DNA of 64,000 nucleotides, taken from assembly GCF_024679245.1 (NCBI RefSeq), contig NC_090195.1:6655800-6719799 (forward strand), written 5' to 3'. Source of the DNA: Pseudorasbora parva. Taxonomy: Eukaryota > Chordata > Actinopteri > Cypriniformes > Gobionidae. The translations under genes and the position numbers were made by a program. Within the stretch, counting starts at the first letter, position 1, and each line of letters begins with the position of its first letter. Below, piece after piece: positions 11,760-60,692 of the stretch. The notes under the pieces are model-generated. The model was not told the DNA's origin. It ran no database searches and saw only the letters and a list, made by a program, of their open reading frames with translations.

Positions 11760-12511
11760 CTAGCCTGACGTCATCATGCTCAATTCCATTCAGAATATGA
11801 GTCTGAAACTGCTCCATTGGGCTGTGATTATGGGGCGTGTTTCAACCGAAGACCTCAATTGGATAGACCTACAACCAATCAGAGCTACGGAGTTAGTTGT
11901 CAAATGTCAACAGAACTCAACTGCACTGTGTTGCCAAGTCTGCGGTACCCCGCGAGTTGTTTTCCATGTCCGCGGGTTAAAGCGACCTCAATTATGTGAT
12001 GTATAGAGCCAGGAATGCAAATTTTAGCAGGCAACCTTGCAAAAATAACACACATTTTAACCCCCAAACGCCATTCCCCCCCCCCCCCCCCCCCGGAGAA
12101 CCCTCCTTAAGAAGCTATTGGGCTTGTTTTGGGCTAGTAGTTGGTAGTTGTGTTGTAAAAACTTGGCAACCCTGTCTGCAGGCTGGAATAAACAATCTTT
12201 GTCAGTGTTATAAAAAATTGTTTAAGGATAGAGTACTTACCATCATGATCATCATTTCTGAGAGAAATAGTGAAGGTGAATACATATACGAAGTTCTCCA
12301 TTTAGGATTTGAACAACGCCTTTGATGACGTGCATGATTACGTTACTGTTGATCATCTGTCCGTCATCGTCTAAAGCCCGCCCTGATGATTTCATTGGTC
12401 TGAACAGTTTCTGTTCAAGCATAATGAGTCCTCTCTGGATCAAGTCCAGACTGAACTGCCCGAGCTCAGATGTTTTTGGGGCGGGGCTAAGTTCGGCTGG
12501 TATCCAGGCTA
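11760..12511 (-). mobile_element. hAT-like non-autonomous element, copy 2
   Basis: Reverse-oriented copy of the 5732 element: begins CTAGCCTGACGTCATC, ends TATCCAGGCTA. It is flanked by a perfect 8-bp duplication GCCCTCAA (11752-11759 and 12512-12519). It carries a C homopolymer at about 12076-12094. It sits between chemerin-like copies A and B. Confidence 0.9.
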
Positions 12512-12519
12512 GCCCTCAA

Positions 12520-13188
12520 CTGATGTTGATGTTGACTTGTGTTTTGGCCTGAAGCTCCACCCTCCACCTATCAACCAATCATGAATTTAGTTGAGTTTCT
12601 GCATCCGGGTTGCTAGATCTGCTCTAGTTACCAAAGCTGCAGCTACAAACAACCCTGCTGGATCCTGCAGCCAATCTGGCAACCTCGAGTCAGGGAGGAG
12701 GGGGAGAGGGGATACACCTGCAGTACCAGTTTTGGCCACAATCTTACATACACTTCCTTTAAATAGTGTGTTGTCAAATCGATTAATCAAATTCAAAATA
12801 AATTTGTTTACACATAGATATGCTGCGCAGTGTGTATAATTATGTAAATATATATATAAATACACATGTATATTTAAGAAATATTTGCATGAATATACTG
12901 TACCCTATATATATTATATTATATATATATCCAAAAAGGAGTCAAAAATCTAATGTGAAATAATATGGACCGCTGTAAATAACGCAGACTTTACATTTGC
13001 TTATTGCATGTTTTATTATTATTTGTCGTTTTAAACCTAACGGTAGCAAATAAAAGCAACTGAACAGGCCATGCCAACAGTAATTTACACAGTGTTACCC
13101 AACAACGGCACAAAAACAAGGCAGACTTCCTGGAACGAGGCTGTTTTTCAGTGAGTGCAGCTCGAGGTCGAGCTCAGACTGGTTGAAG
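12520..13188. other. Intergenic, upstream of copy B
   Basis: 12545-12770 looks like a GC-richer repeat remnant; 12780-12960 is AT-rich with TATATA runs. The last 40 bp before the ATG (CTCAGACTGGTTGAAGATG) resemble the same position in copy A, pointing to duplication of promoter and 5' UTR together. No distinct TATA box could be assigned. Confidence 0.45.
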
Positions 13189-16100
13189 ATGCGCGTGCTG
13201 CCATTTGTTCTGCTGCTCTTTCTGACCGCCGCGGAGGCGCAAACCTCCCTCAACAAACTCCCTGACTCCTACAAGAAAGGAGTGGAGCTCGCGGTGAAAA
13301 ATGTCAATGCTCACGATGGCGTCCAGCAGCATTTTCTCTTCTTTAAAACCATTCAGCAGTCGCAAATTGAGGTAAGACCTTCTCTCACTGACTGACTGCC
13401 TTTGACTCGTTATCGCGTCACGTTATACTAATACTTGTAGGTCAAAAAGTCCAAGGTTAAAATTGAAATGTGTATAATGCAAAGTACAAGTAATGTGCTT
13501 TCAGCAGAGCGCATAATAAAGTGGGAAATGTCTACATAATAGTTCAGTTATTCCAAGTAAATATAATAAGTGAATTGCACGTGTGGGGTTGAATGCCAAA
13601 AACACGAATTTATCATATTTAGTTAGATATCTGCCAATTCGTTTTTTAAATGTATTTTGTACGTTTTTGAATGTTTACAGCATTTGTAAAAACAAAACAA
13701 AAAAACTATAGTTTAAATAAAATACTGAAATATATAATTATGTAAATCTGTACAATCTACACAATATATTACATTATTTAAGTTTTCTTAATTGTATTAA
13801 TGCATTCACTCATATTTACTATTATAAAATATTTATTATTACAAAAAATAAGTTACAATTCCTAAAATATTAATTGAAATTGAACTTTTTGTATAATTTG
13901 TTATTTTAGTATCATCGATATACTAGTATCATTTTTGTTAATATTTTCTATCTGATTTTCTGATATTTTATATTTTCTGTTAATTTTATTTATTTCGGCT
14001 CATTTTAATTTGAAAGTTTTGTTCATTTTTAAAATGCATTTCCTTTTTACTTTTTTAGTTTATTTGGTTTAGCAAAAATGAGAAATGCTGCCTTGGCAAT
14101 AGATTAAATAAAATGCGTTTTTTTTTTTTTCCAGATTTTTTTGTTTATTTATGGTTTTAGTTAACAATAATAACCCTGATGTATTCTGTGCTTATTGGAT
14201 TAAATCATCTCTCTGTAGGCTGGGTTTGGTGTCACCTACATCTACCAGAACTTTTATCTGAAAGCCACCAAGTGCAAAAGAGGAACTGAGAACGCTGACA
14301 CAACCACATGTGCGTTCAGGAATGATCGGGTAAGGTTTATATTGTGCAAAATAATAGAAAATGATTTGCTCCACCTCTGCACATACCTGTATAATTACTG
14401 AATAGAGCTTGAGGCTTCAGCATTGCACAACCAACCGCGGCTATATTTATATAACATACATGCAATTCAATAAGAGCGAGTTATTGTACCTTATGATGGA
14501 AATTGTTTCTCAATACAATTAAATGTGTGCTTATAATCCCTACAGCCTCTGATTGACTGTGCCATCTGCTATAAGACCTACAATGGAGCGATTGAGATAG
14601 AACCCAAACCATATGTGAACTGTGTCCATAAACCTGCTCTCACTGAGGTGTGTCATAAGGCCAATTCACACCACACAGACAAACGCTAACAAACAAGTTA
14701 GCCCTTAGGATTTAGAATTAAATGAAAAATAACTGTCATGCACCAACAAACACAGACAAACGCTGACTGAACATGTTCACTTGGGTGCTAACAAACCCCA
14801 ACCCAGATATGGCCACTAATATTACAATCCATTCCATCTGGTCAACATTGCACACACTCACTCTAAAAGATTCAACATAGAAACTTAAAGGGATAGTTCA
14901 CCCAAAAATGAAAATTGTCATCACTTACTGACCCTCATGTAATTGCAAACCTATATGGATTTATTTCTCCTGCCAATCATAAAAGGAGGTATTAGTAACA
15001 GGGCCGTACCCAGGATTTTCTAAATACCGAGGTCCAAATATGAATTTTGGAGGGTTTGAAAAAAAAAAAAAATGTCCCTCCTTTACATATGCATTTTAAG
15101 ACATAAGAAAATCAAAGAATCAGCTAACTGTAGCTTTAAAACCATGTCAGTGTGCAGTATAAATTATTTTAAGAAGACAACAGATTTTTATAAATGAGAA
15201 TCTGGTTAAATGTTGCAAAAAAAATTAGACTCCAAATTAGAAAATCTGTTTTGTTGTTAAATTGAGCAAAAGACGACATATGTGTGAATCCGTCTTTGAA
15301 AACCTAGCTAAAGTTAATTTTTGTGATTTACATTATATAAAGAACATTCATGTCAAAGATAGAAATCAATGTGAAAATATAACCAATGAGTGAAATCAAA
15401 ATGTGATGCTCCTAATCTCAATATTAGATGATGAGACTTTAGCCTGGATTTCACAGACAAGAATCACGTTATGTGTAAGTTAGCCATTAGGAATATATTG
15501 TAGGCTAATGCTTTTTCTATTCTGAGCACAGTGGGCTACCTGCTCTTTCTGTCTCATCGCCATCATCTTCTCTCTTTCTTTTTCCCCCCAGTCTCCTTCT
15601 CTTGCCCTGTATCTTTTCTCTTTTCAAAGCTGAGTTTTGTTTGAAGCAGTCTTTTCATTTTCGTCTCTATAGTTATTAGTTTGCATCCCTGATTATTAAG
15701 CGCTCTTGCGGTGTTGTGATGTCAAACATCAGTCGTTGTTCGAAGCGCCGGTTGGTGGTTGTGGCATTTGTCCCGCCTCTCCTCCACTGTGATTGGACAT
15801 TGATGTTCACCCAAAGTTGAACTGTGGACGTTCAACACGTAAAAGTGGACAAAACCTGCCAGCTGTTGGCGCTATTGAAAAGTGCGGCACATCCATTAGA
15901 AACAATTGAAAACATACGCCGGGCGAGGCGAGAACACCTGTTTGTACACGCCGCCTTAATAGGCTATTATTTTGCAACTTCTATTATGTACACATCGGAG
16001 AATTACCGAGGTCCGGACCTCGGGGACCTCAATGGTGGGTACGGCCATGATTAGGAAGATGGGTAACCAACCAAACAGTTGATGGACCCCATTGACTGCC

Positions 16101-16393
16101 ATATATACAAATCAAACTTAAACCCCGTCAAACCTTTTTTCTAAGAGTTATTGGCTTCGGACATTGCATATTCAACAGTAAGGTTGTAGTTTGCTTTTAT
16201 TCTAAATATAAATATGCCAGAGCAGATTCATATCTTTATCAGTTTGTTTTGCATGATCTATGTTCATTATGAACTAACACTATTTCATTGTTTTTGACCC
16301 AAGGACATGAAGAAAGAGAGAATAGAGCACTGTAATAAGATGGGTTACAGCAGCGGATCCCCCACCCTGCTGGCCGTCGCATCTCCTTCATGA
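13189..16393 (+). CDS. rarres2-like: Chemerin-like secreted protein, copy B (four exons)
   Basis: Best-preserved member of the trio. Exons 13189-13371, 14219-14329, 14546-14647 and 16304-16393 give 61+37+34+29 = 161 aa; all introns phase 0. ATG at 13189 is chosen because a clean signal peptide follows (MRVLPFVLLLFLTAAEAQ). The body has [37 protein letters not shown], then cysteines spaced as in chemerin: KC..TTC..DCAIC..NC..EHC. The cystatin-like helix and strands end in the tail KMGYSSGSPTLLAVASPS. The tail is about as long as that of mammalian prochemerin but lacks its YFPGQFAFS agonist sequence. Intron 3 (14648-16303) is enlarged by a hAT insertion nested in a MITE. ATTAAA at 16510-16515 is a plausible poly(A) signal. 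Alternative reading: another secreted cystatin-fold family, but the six-cysteine order favours chemerin. Confidence 0.88.
13700..14179 (-). repeat. CAGGGTTATTAT-ended repeat in intron 1 of copy B
   Basis: Ends GGTTTTAGTTAACAATAATA-ACCCTG, the inverse of the start of the repeat at 23663 (CAGGGTTATTATAGTTAACC). The interior is AT-rich with ATTTTTAAAATG and TTTGGTTTAGCAAAAATGAG. The left border is approximate. Same family, opposite orientation, in copy C. Confidence 0.6.
14885..16130 (+). repeat. TTAA MITE (AGGGATAGTTCACCC) split by a hAT insertion
   Basis: Left part 14885-14998 begins TTAAAGGGATAGTTCACCC and contains CTGACCCTCATGTAATTGCA. The sequence resumes after 16049 with GATGGGTAACCAACCAAACA and GGACCCCATTGACTGCCAT, the normal continuation of this common cyprinid family. 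The right terminus is not recognisable. Confidence 0.7.
14999..16049. mobile_element. hAT-like element with CAGGGCCGTACCC ends
   Basis: Left end CAGGGCCGTACCCAGG, right end TGGGTACGGCCATG. Flanks ATTAGTAA (14991-14998) and ATTAGGAA (16050-16057) form an 8-bp target duplication with one mismatch. The interior has no transposase-like frame. It lies in intron 3 of chemerin-like copy B. Confidence 0.8.
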
Positions 16394-16399
16394 ACCGCT

Positions 16400-17880
16400 G
16401 GTGGCCGTCGGATGTTCAGGGTTTGAACTAAGAACACAGTGTCAATGATCTTAACTGTTTTTTTGACTAGTCTTTTCATGCATATTTGCTTCACAAGAAC
16501 TGAAGTGATATTAAATGTAAAATTTTACCACTTTAACAAGCAAGCATTACTGTAACCCCAACTTAAACGCAAGGTTTTTACGGTTATACATGAACACATT
16601 ATAAAATGCGTACCTATAAATGGATACTTATTGCATTATAAGACCTCATCATATAGGTAAATATTAAAATATATTGGTTACAAGTATTTAAAAGAACATA
16701 CAAATGACTATAAAGTGAATTAGAAGACGTTATATTTGCATTTTGGTATATACTGTATATATTATGCCTTTATATGCATTATACATACTTTTTTTTGTGC
16801 ATTATTCAATGTTTTAATAGTGTCTCATTCAAAAAGGTAACACTTGACAATAATGTTTTATTTGTTAACTTAATACATTAGTTAAAGGTACTAATTCAAA
16901 ATGAACTAAATCCATCATGTCATCAATCCTTCTTCCAAAACACGTTTAGTCTTACCTTGATTCACTATGCTAATGATTATGTTAAGTTCATATTTTGGAC
17001 CAATTGGGATGGTTTTCACAGGAAATCACTTGTGTGTCTCGTCATATCCGTAAATAGCGTTTCTATAAAGTTGCTACGGCTCCTTTGCGTGTCTAGTGTG
17101 GGAGTGGCATAAAATATTTGTCACAATATGCGAGAGGTTGACATGGAGCAGATAAATCTCAAACGTCTGGTAAATCGCCTGTTTTAAAACGTCGAACAGA
17201 GGAAAGTCTGCTGGCAAAAAGAGAATGTGAGAGAGCTCGTAATAAAACCAGAATCAACATTGGCTTTGCTTTTGCAGAATTTGCATTACTCCACAGGTGA
17301 GTAAAGTATTTTAATTGAAGAGATAAATTGCCATATGTAGCTCTCTAACAGAGTTCATCTATAGTGAGGGTCATGTTCATCCGCACAGAGACGGAGGACA
17401 ACAGAAACAGTGTTCTTCTGCAAAATGCGCAAAGTGCCAAAGTACCTGTATTATAAACTAATGATAAACAATACTTTTGTCAATCTTGTTAATTTTTACT
17501 TACTAATACATTACAATTAAACATTGTATCTGTTAACATGTACTGTGAACTAACATGAACAAACAATGAGCAATTGTTTTTATTTACTAACATCAACAAT
17601 GGTTAATAAATGTTATATTTTTTTATTTTGCATAGCAACTAATGAGGACTTACTGTAAAGCATTACCATTCAATATTATTAAATATTATTTACATATTTT
17701 TCTTAATAAAAAATGTAGGTATACATGGCTAATTATTATTTGTTTTGGGGTTGTTGCTTTTTTCCCAAATAATAAAAATATATGCCTATAAATGATGTGT
17801 TTTTTTTGTTCAGTGGATTATTTCCTTTTAAAATAATTTGATAACTTCATGACATTTTATTCTTTATAATTCCGTTTTTA
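16400..17880. other. Intergenic between copies B and C, left part
   Basis: No gene seen. AT-rich; 16800-17000 and 17450-17700 resemble generic dispersed repeat text (AACACTTGACAATAATG-type). It contains the repeat at 17025-17450. Confidence 0.4.
17025..17450 (+). repeat. Dispersed repeat carrying a coding-like exon fragment
   Basis: A frame near 17188-17298 reads RRTEESLLAKRECERAR then RNKTRINIGFAF and ends at CACAG|GTGAGT, a good donor site. I recall this type of motif (KTRVNIG-like) from fish transposon-derived predicted proteins. A decayed inverted copy lies at 21905-22420, including AGGTTGACATGGAGCAG and the same donor. Probably a gene-bearing transposon fragment, not a host gene. Confidence 0.55.
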
Positions 17881-17881
17881 A

Positions 17882-19026
17882 AGGGGGGGTGAAATGCTGT
17901 TTCATGCATACTGAGCTTTTTACACTGTTAAAGACTTGGATTCTCATCCTAAACATAGACAAAGTTTCAAAAACTAATGTTGGACGTTTGATGGAGTATT
18001 TCTGTGTCAAAAATACTCCTTCCGGTTTCTCACAAGTTTCGGCGAGTTTTTTTCGAGTATGGGTCTACTTGACGTTAATAAGAGCGGAAGGTCCTTGTAT
18101 GGGTCGTACGGGCTCTTCTCCCGGTAGGGTGCGCGCGCGCACTTATGTGGCACCGCTCTTCTCTTTATTCCTATGGGTGACGTCGAGCGACTTCAACGCT
18201 TCAGCACAGCGTTCCGGGAAGGCAGCGCTGCATTTGAACCGATTTGAACGCAGAAATGACGGGAAGCTTCACAACATCGTTTCAGTTGCGTCTCAAAATG
18301 GATTTACACGCCACTGCTGTCAGGACTTTACCAAATCATACCAAAGAAGTGTGTTTTTGACGGAGCAGTCCCAGCGATAAAGGTTCGGTCCTGCTTTGGA
18401 AGCAGCCGGTGAGTTAACTTAAACTGTTTCAAATGTCTCTGCTTTTGGCTATCGTCGCGTGAGTAAACATCAGTAAACGACACGATCGCGTGCTTCGTCA
18501 TTCAAATGCGCTAACGGTTACTCCATTGCTGTTCTGTATAACGTTACAGTATTCTGACGTGCAAAACCGTTTTGCTTGCTACTTCTAAGGTCTAGTCGCA
18601 TACAATAGTCCATAAACCGAATCATGTCCTCATACACTGCGAGTAAACACACAGAAATGTGGAGAGGCCATTAAATACAGTAACTTACATACCACAGAGA
18701 CGGACGTCCTGATGTTGCTGTTTCTCCTGTTCAATTTATTTCTCCCTCAGATTTGATTGTGGATCATTATCTGTATTAGCTGAGATAGATGGGTTTCTCC
18801 ACGCTTGAGGAAGTCACCGCTTTGCGCGCTTGTCATTCTTTAGCTCCGCCCACACGATACGCCTCCAGGCGCTCGTTTTTTTCCGGAAAGACTCGGTACA
18901 GCCCATATTTCTTTTATAAATATGATAAAACTAAAGACTTTTCGGAGATATGCAGGATGCAATACTACTCTATAGGTACTCAAGATTGACATGAGATTGA
19001 CTGAAACTGAGTGTTTCACCCCCCCT
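17882..19026. mobile_element. TTAA-flanked inverted-repeat element (AGGGGGGGTGAAA ends)
   Basis: Left end AGGGGGGGTGAAATGC, right end GTTTCACCCCCCCT, each bordered by TTAA (17878-17881 and 19027-19030). The TTAA target suggests a piggyBac- or Kolobok-like non-autonomous element. The GC-rich interior yields a 163-aa open frame at 17889-18380; it starts inside the terminal repeat and has no domain I recognise. Confidence 0.75.
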
Positions 19027-19030
19027 TTAA

Positions 19031-20871
19031 GCGTCAGTCTGCTTAAACGTAACTTTTTGGCGCTTTATTTTAGCCCGATTCACAATGGTAAGCTTGTAGA
19101 AATGCGTTATAATAATTTGAGTGGTACTGGTAGCTTCCCACGGGAAATTTGATCATTCTGTATACCTAAAGGAGTAGGCTAAATCGCATGTGAGGATGCT
19201 TCATGTGGCGGATCATTTATAGCCTTAAATTAATCGTACCATTTTTATGGCATTTTGTAATCCAGAAAGGTCCAAATAACAATCATCACTGACAACTGGA
19301 GATTCACCTGGAGTCAAAAGCAAAAGATTAGACTGTACAGCAAATAAAATCTTCAGGTAACACTAATACACACTAAATACGCGTATTCACACAATGCTAA
19401 TGCTGTTAACATTTTAGCTGTTAACTGTTAACAATTTGAGAACGAAGTATAACAATAATTTGCATGTGATGGTTTGATGTGATATGAGCGAAGCGATCGT
19501 TAGATTTAATCACTGTTGCTGGCGCAGGTTATTGTAATGATTTTTTTCTCAGTTGGTCAGAACAAAAGTGGCAGACGTTACTTTTTCAGGTGATATTTTG
19601 TGGGAAAAAATATTATTTCAGTCATACTTCCAAGACGTAGAATCTGTGATTCGGAATTACAGTTTCCACACCGGTGCAGTGACTGACAGCCACACATATT
19701 CTCCAAAAAATACTAAAAATAAATGAATCCGCGCTGAGGAGCCGCCGATGCACAACCCACTTAATGCTCATTCAGCAATTAACTGCAATCGCAGGTTTTA
19801 AACACAGATGGCGACAAAGAGGCAAAACTTTTGGACTGCAGCTTTAAGTACATTTAAATAATAGCTGCATATTTTTTTGTTTTATCTTAAACCGCTAAAA
19901 TGTCAGGTGGTACAACTGTCCGAACAAATGAACAAACTAAGAAAACTATTTAAAATACAAATTGTAAAAATATCAAGCTGTTGAGGTAATTAAGAAGCTT
20001 TTGACCAACAATTAGTATATTCTCAAATGTCAGGGTGGCACAACTGCGATCTTTTTAATGAATTGACAAGGTAATAATAACGGTAAACATGATAATGAAT
20101 CAACCAGAGGACCCTAACTGATCCTTGTAGCAGAGTGAAAAGGTTTGTAGGTCTCTCAAATACTGGTAAAAACTGCTCATTTCAAGTATGGGGTACACTT
20201 TCCATGTCAGGAGGTACAACTACAGTATATAAATACAAATATTGGGTTGTACTGCCTGACATAAAAACAAAATGACTTTGAAATGTTCTTTAACAACTAT
20301 GACTTGTTTAAACACGTTCATGATTCAAAACTATGCATTACATCAGATAAAAAAAATAAGGTTTTGAATCTTTATTCGTCAGTGAATACACAAAGATGAA
20401 TTAATACATCTGTGAATGTGAAATCTCTCCATTGTTTCTCCATTGTCCATTTAATTGGATTTAATCTGGCCCGTTTACAGTTGACCGACTTAGAATTGGC
20501 CTGAAACTCATGATAGCAGCTTGTAAAAAAAAAAAGTGACCTACATATATTCTTCTCTCCATATTATTAAACCAAAATCCCTGTCTGTCCTCCACTGGAT
20601 GGCAGTCCGCTCTCTCAGGCTGCATGATTTCACATGAAATCCCTTTGTATGTGAAAGCAAAAACACACACAGAGACCGAAAGGAAGAAGACTCACCCCAC
20701 AAAAACATCCTATCGTTGCACAATCTCTCCCTTTGTTCTCTCACTCCCTCGTGTTCTGTGATCAGACTCAACACATCTCTCAGTGTTTACATTCTTCTGA
20801 ATTTTTGTGGTTCATACCTCTGTAGAACTTAAAGATAAGCCCATCTGAGGGACTTTCTGGATTGTGTAAAG
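19031..20871. other. Intergenic, upstream of copy C
   Basis: No coding exon or intact transposon was identified. 19600-19860 contains repeat-like phrases (CTGCAGCTTTAAG). 20160-20290 has two similar GTACAAC/GTACTGCCTGACA lines that may be an old duplication. The promoter of copy C is expected in the last 100-200 bp; no clear TATA box. Confidence 0.4.
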
Positions 20872-25205
<4,334 letters not shown>

Positions 25206-25519
25206 AGGAGGAAACATATCACATAGCTATAATATCACTTTTTGTTAATAATTTTACGTAACTTTGCATTGTTTGACGTAATCAGAAATGCACAACATTC
25301 TTCACTTCTCTGTGTCAGTGGAGACTATGAAGGATGCTGTTTGTTTCATTTATTCATAAAAAAACATCACAATTCTTACAGGTATAAATCTTGAATATGA
25401 TTTTATTACAATATGCAATATTACACATCTTTTTTCCTCAATCATTTAATATTTGTAGTGGGGGTTATAATTTGTGCTAACATTAAAAATTATGTATTTT
25501 GTGCTCTCTTTCTAATAAA

Positions 25520-26872
25520 GAAATATTTTTGAGCTCTACGTGGCTAATGATTTAAATCTGTAGCGTCCTACAAAACATCAAAGTAAAATAATTTCTGTGG
25601 AATAAAAAAAAGAAAGAATCTCCAACTCTTGTGCTATTAATGGTATCTGTTGAGGACTAAACAGCTCACACTTTAATATTACTTTCTAGTTGTAATTTCC
25701 ACATGTTCAGTAGGGATCGGTCATAACTTTGCACTGTTAATCATAATGAGAAATAGAAAACATTCTTCACTCCTGTATGCATCTAAAATTAGCAGGCCAC
25801 TACCAAATGATGGCTTTATTCACACGCAAACCATGTCTTCCAGCTTTCCAGTAATGTTAATGAGAGGAGACAGCTTTGACCCTGAAGTACTTTGACAGTT
25901 CAGATCATCATTTATGAAACTTAAAATGTAAATTTTTTTGTAAGGCATTTAGCCCTTGGCTGAACTGTTGCTCTTGTGTAACCATGTTCTGGCATCATGA
26001 AGGGTTTGTCTCTCTTCAGGGTCATTCTGTGCTTTAGATGGAGGTTTGTGTAAGGGTATCTTTTTTTGTGGACATTTAGAAAATGTAGTGTTTTCTTTAA
26101 TTTATATAAGGAAATGTTACATAACAATGAATTAAACGTAGCTGAAGTAATCAGCTATAACATTGAACAGGTTATCAGAACCCTGGACAGCACCTTTCTG
26201 CAAACCTGCACACTTCATTTTTTATTTTTATTTTAACTTTATAGACGATTGAAGATTATCTGACTTCTGCAGATTTAGTTGCTTATACACATACTAGTTA
26301 TGTTTCACCCTAAACAAGCTGTTTCATTTGGTTTTGATAGAGTGAATAGATATAACATCAAAGATATGCTTGAAATTCATAAATGTGTCAAGTTTAAGGG
26401 AGAATTAAGGAGAACGAGACAGAAAAATGAACAAGAAACAACAACGCAGAGTGATTAAAAAGGACAATACTTTCATATATCCATACTTACAGATATACTT
26501 TCATATGTAAAAAAAAAAACAAAAACAAAAAACAATATAGCTTAAAATATGATATGGCCTACATGTTTTAGATTTAGCATATCAGGCTTTGCAAAGAAAA
26601 TTATACAACTTGTATTCTGGAACTTTCATTCTATTTGAGTATCGAATGCAATATCATGTATACTCATATTATTCATATAGTTGAAGACAAATTTGATAGC
26701 AAAACTTAAAATGAGGGAAATTATTCAAATATTTTCATTATAATCTGTGTTTTGATTCCATATAGTAGTTACAATGGAAATATAACCACTATATTACTAT
26801 AAATAATTATAAATAAATAATAATAATTGTTTTATATCTGAAGGCATTAATAAAATGTTCACAGTGTATGGG

Positions 26873-26908
<36 letters not shown>

Positions 26909-27235
26909 CTGTATGTATGTATGTGTGTTAAGCCTATATTAAATAAGTATAAGAGCAATTATTAAATAATATTAAATAAGCAATGTTTGATGATAACAGG
27001 ATTTACAATAGGCTGTTAAACGTTTTAGCCCAAAACTCAACCTGCTAGCATAAATGCTAATAGCACATGGTACAAATTAAATCATAATTGAAAGACATTT
27101 AAACAACCCACTGTGTGATAGGTGATACATTGTTTTCCTTTTGATATTGTGGTAACAATTTTGACATTTTACTAAATAACCTCTTGGTGTAATAACTTTT
27201 CAGATTAAAATATTTTCTCAGAGATGGCACACACC
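25520..27235. other. Intergenic between copy C and nrbp2
   Basis: Strongly AT-rich, no exon recognised. (AT)n at 26874-26902. Short open frames are random. This ends the tandem array; no fourth chemerin-like exon was seen. Confidence 0.5.
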
Positions 27236-27450
27236 TTTTTGTGGCATTTATGTCATTAATGACTCACCCTAATGTGTTTCACACCCGTAAGACCTCCGTT
27301 CATCTTCAGACACAGTTTAAGATATTTTATATTTAGTCCCAGAGCATATGCAGTCTATGCACACTGTACTGTCCATGTCCAGAAAGGGAATAAAAACATA
27401 ATCAAAGTAGTCCATATGAGACATCAGTTAGTTAATGAGAATCTCTTAAA
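27236..27450 (+). repeat. Left-arm fragment of the 48483 fold-back MITE
   Basis: Shares GACTCACCCTAATGT, CACACCCGTAAGACCTCCG, AGCATATGCAGTCTATGCAC and TGTCCATGTCCAGAAAGGG with the complete element at 48483-48910. Terminal repeats are missing. Confidence 0.75.
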
Positions 27451-27779
27451 GCATCGAAAATACATTTGGTCCAAAAATATTAAAAAACTACGAATTTATT
27501 CAGATTTAAGAAAAATATAGGCCATGTAAGTTAACGTTTATATTGGATCGATTGCCCAGCACTAATAAATAAACATTACTGTGATTATGTCTGATTCTTT
27601 TCGAAATGGACATGGATGGTGTGTCTGTGGTCGTGTTGTCTCCAGTCATTACGGTAATCTGTGAGCCAACAGTTGCGCTCGGTGTGAGTCGTTTTTTAAA
27701 GCTGTAAACTGCTGAAGGAGAGGACATCTTATTTAACTCTTTGAATATGGAAAGTAGCATGTAATTTCTTTTTTATTTC

Positions 27780-27954
27780 ACTGAATATTAAAACGAACTA
27801 CCGACAGAGACATCAGTTCCTGACAGAAAAAAATGTCCATAGACGGAGGCGTATCAAGCATTGAGTCATATCGCGTGGACGTCCACAGAGCAGCGCGTCA
27901 TTTCAACGCTGTTTCCTAAGCAGCGTTTGTGTGCCTGCCATTCTGTGACATATA
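27780..27954 (+). promoter_or_regulatory. nrbp2: Probable nrbp2 promoter/5' UTR
   Basis: A locally CpG-bearing stretch (GGAGGCGTATC, TCGCGTGGACGTCC, CAGCGCGTCA) directly before the ATG, in contrast to the AT-rich flank. No TATA box. Assigned from position only; transcription start not known. Confidence 0.4.

Positions 27955-60692
<32,738 letters not shown>

Noticed and set aside
12076..12094. C homopolymer as a G-quadruplex or regulatory site
   Set aside because: It lies inside hAT copy 2 at a position where other copies have shorter C runs; likely slippage.
17889..18380. 163-aa open frame
   Set aside because: Begins within the terminal inverted repeat of a TTAA-flanked element, no recognisable domain, no splice context.
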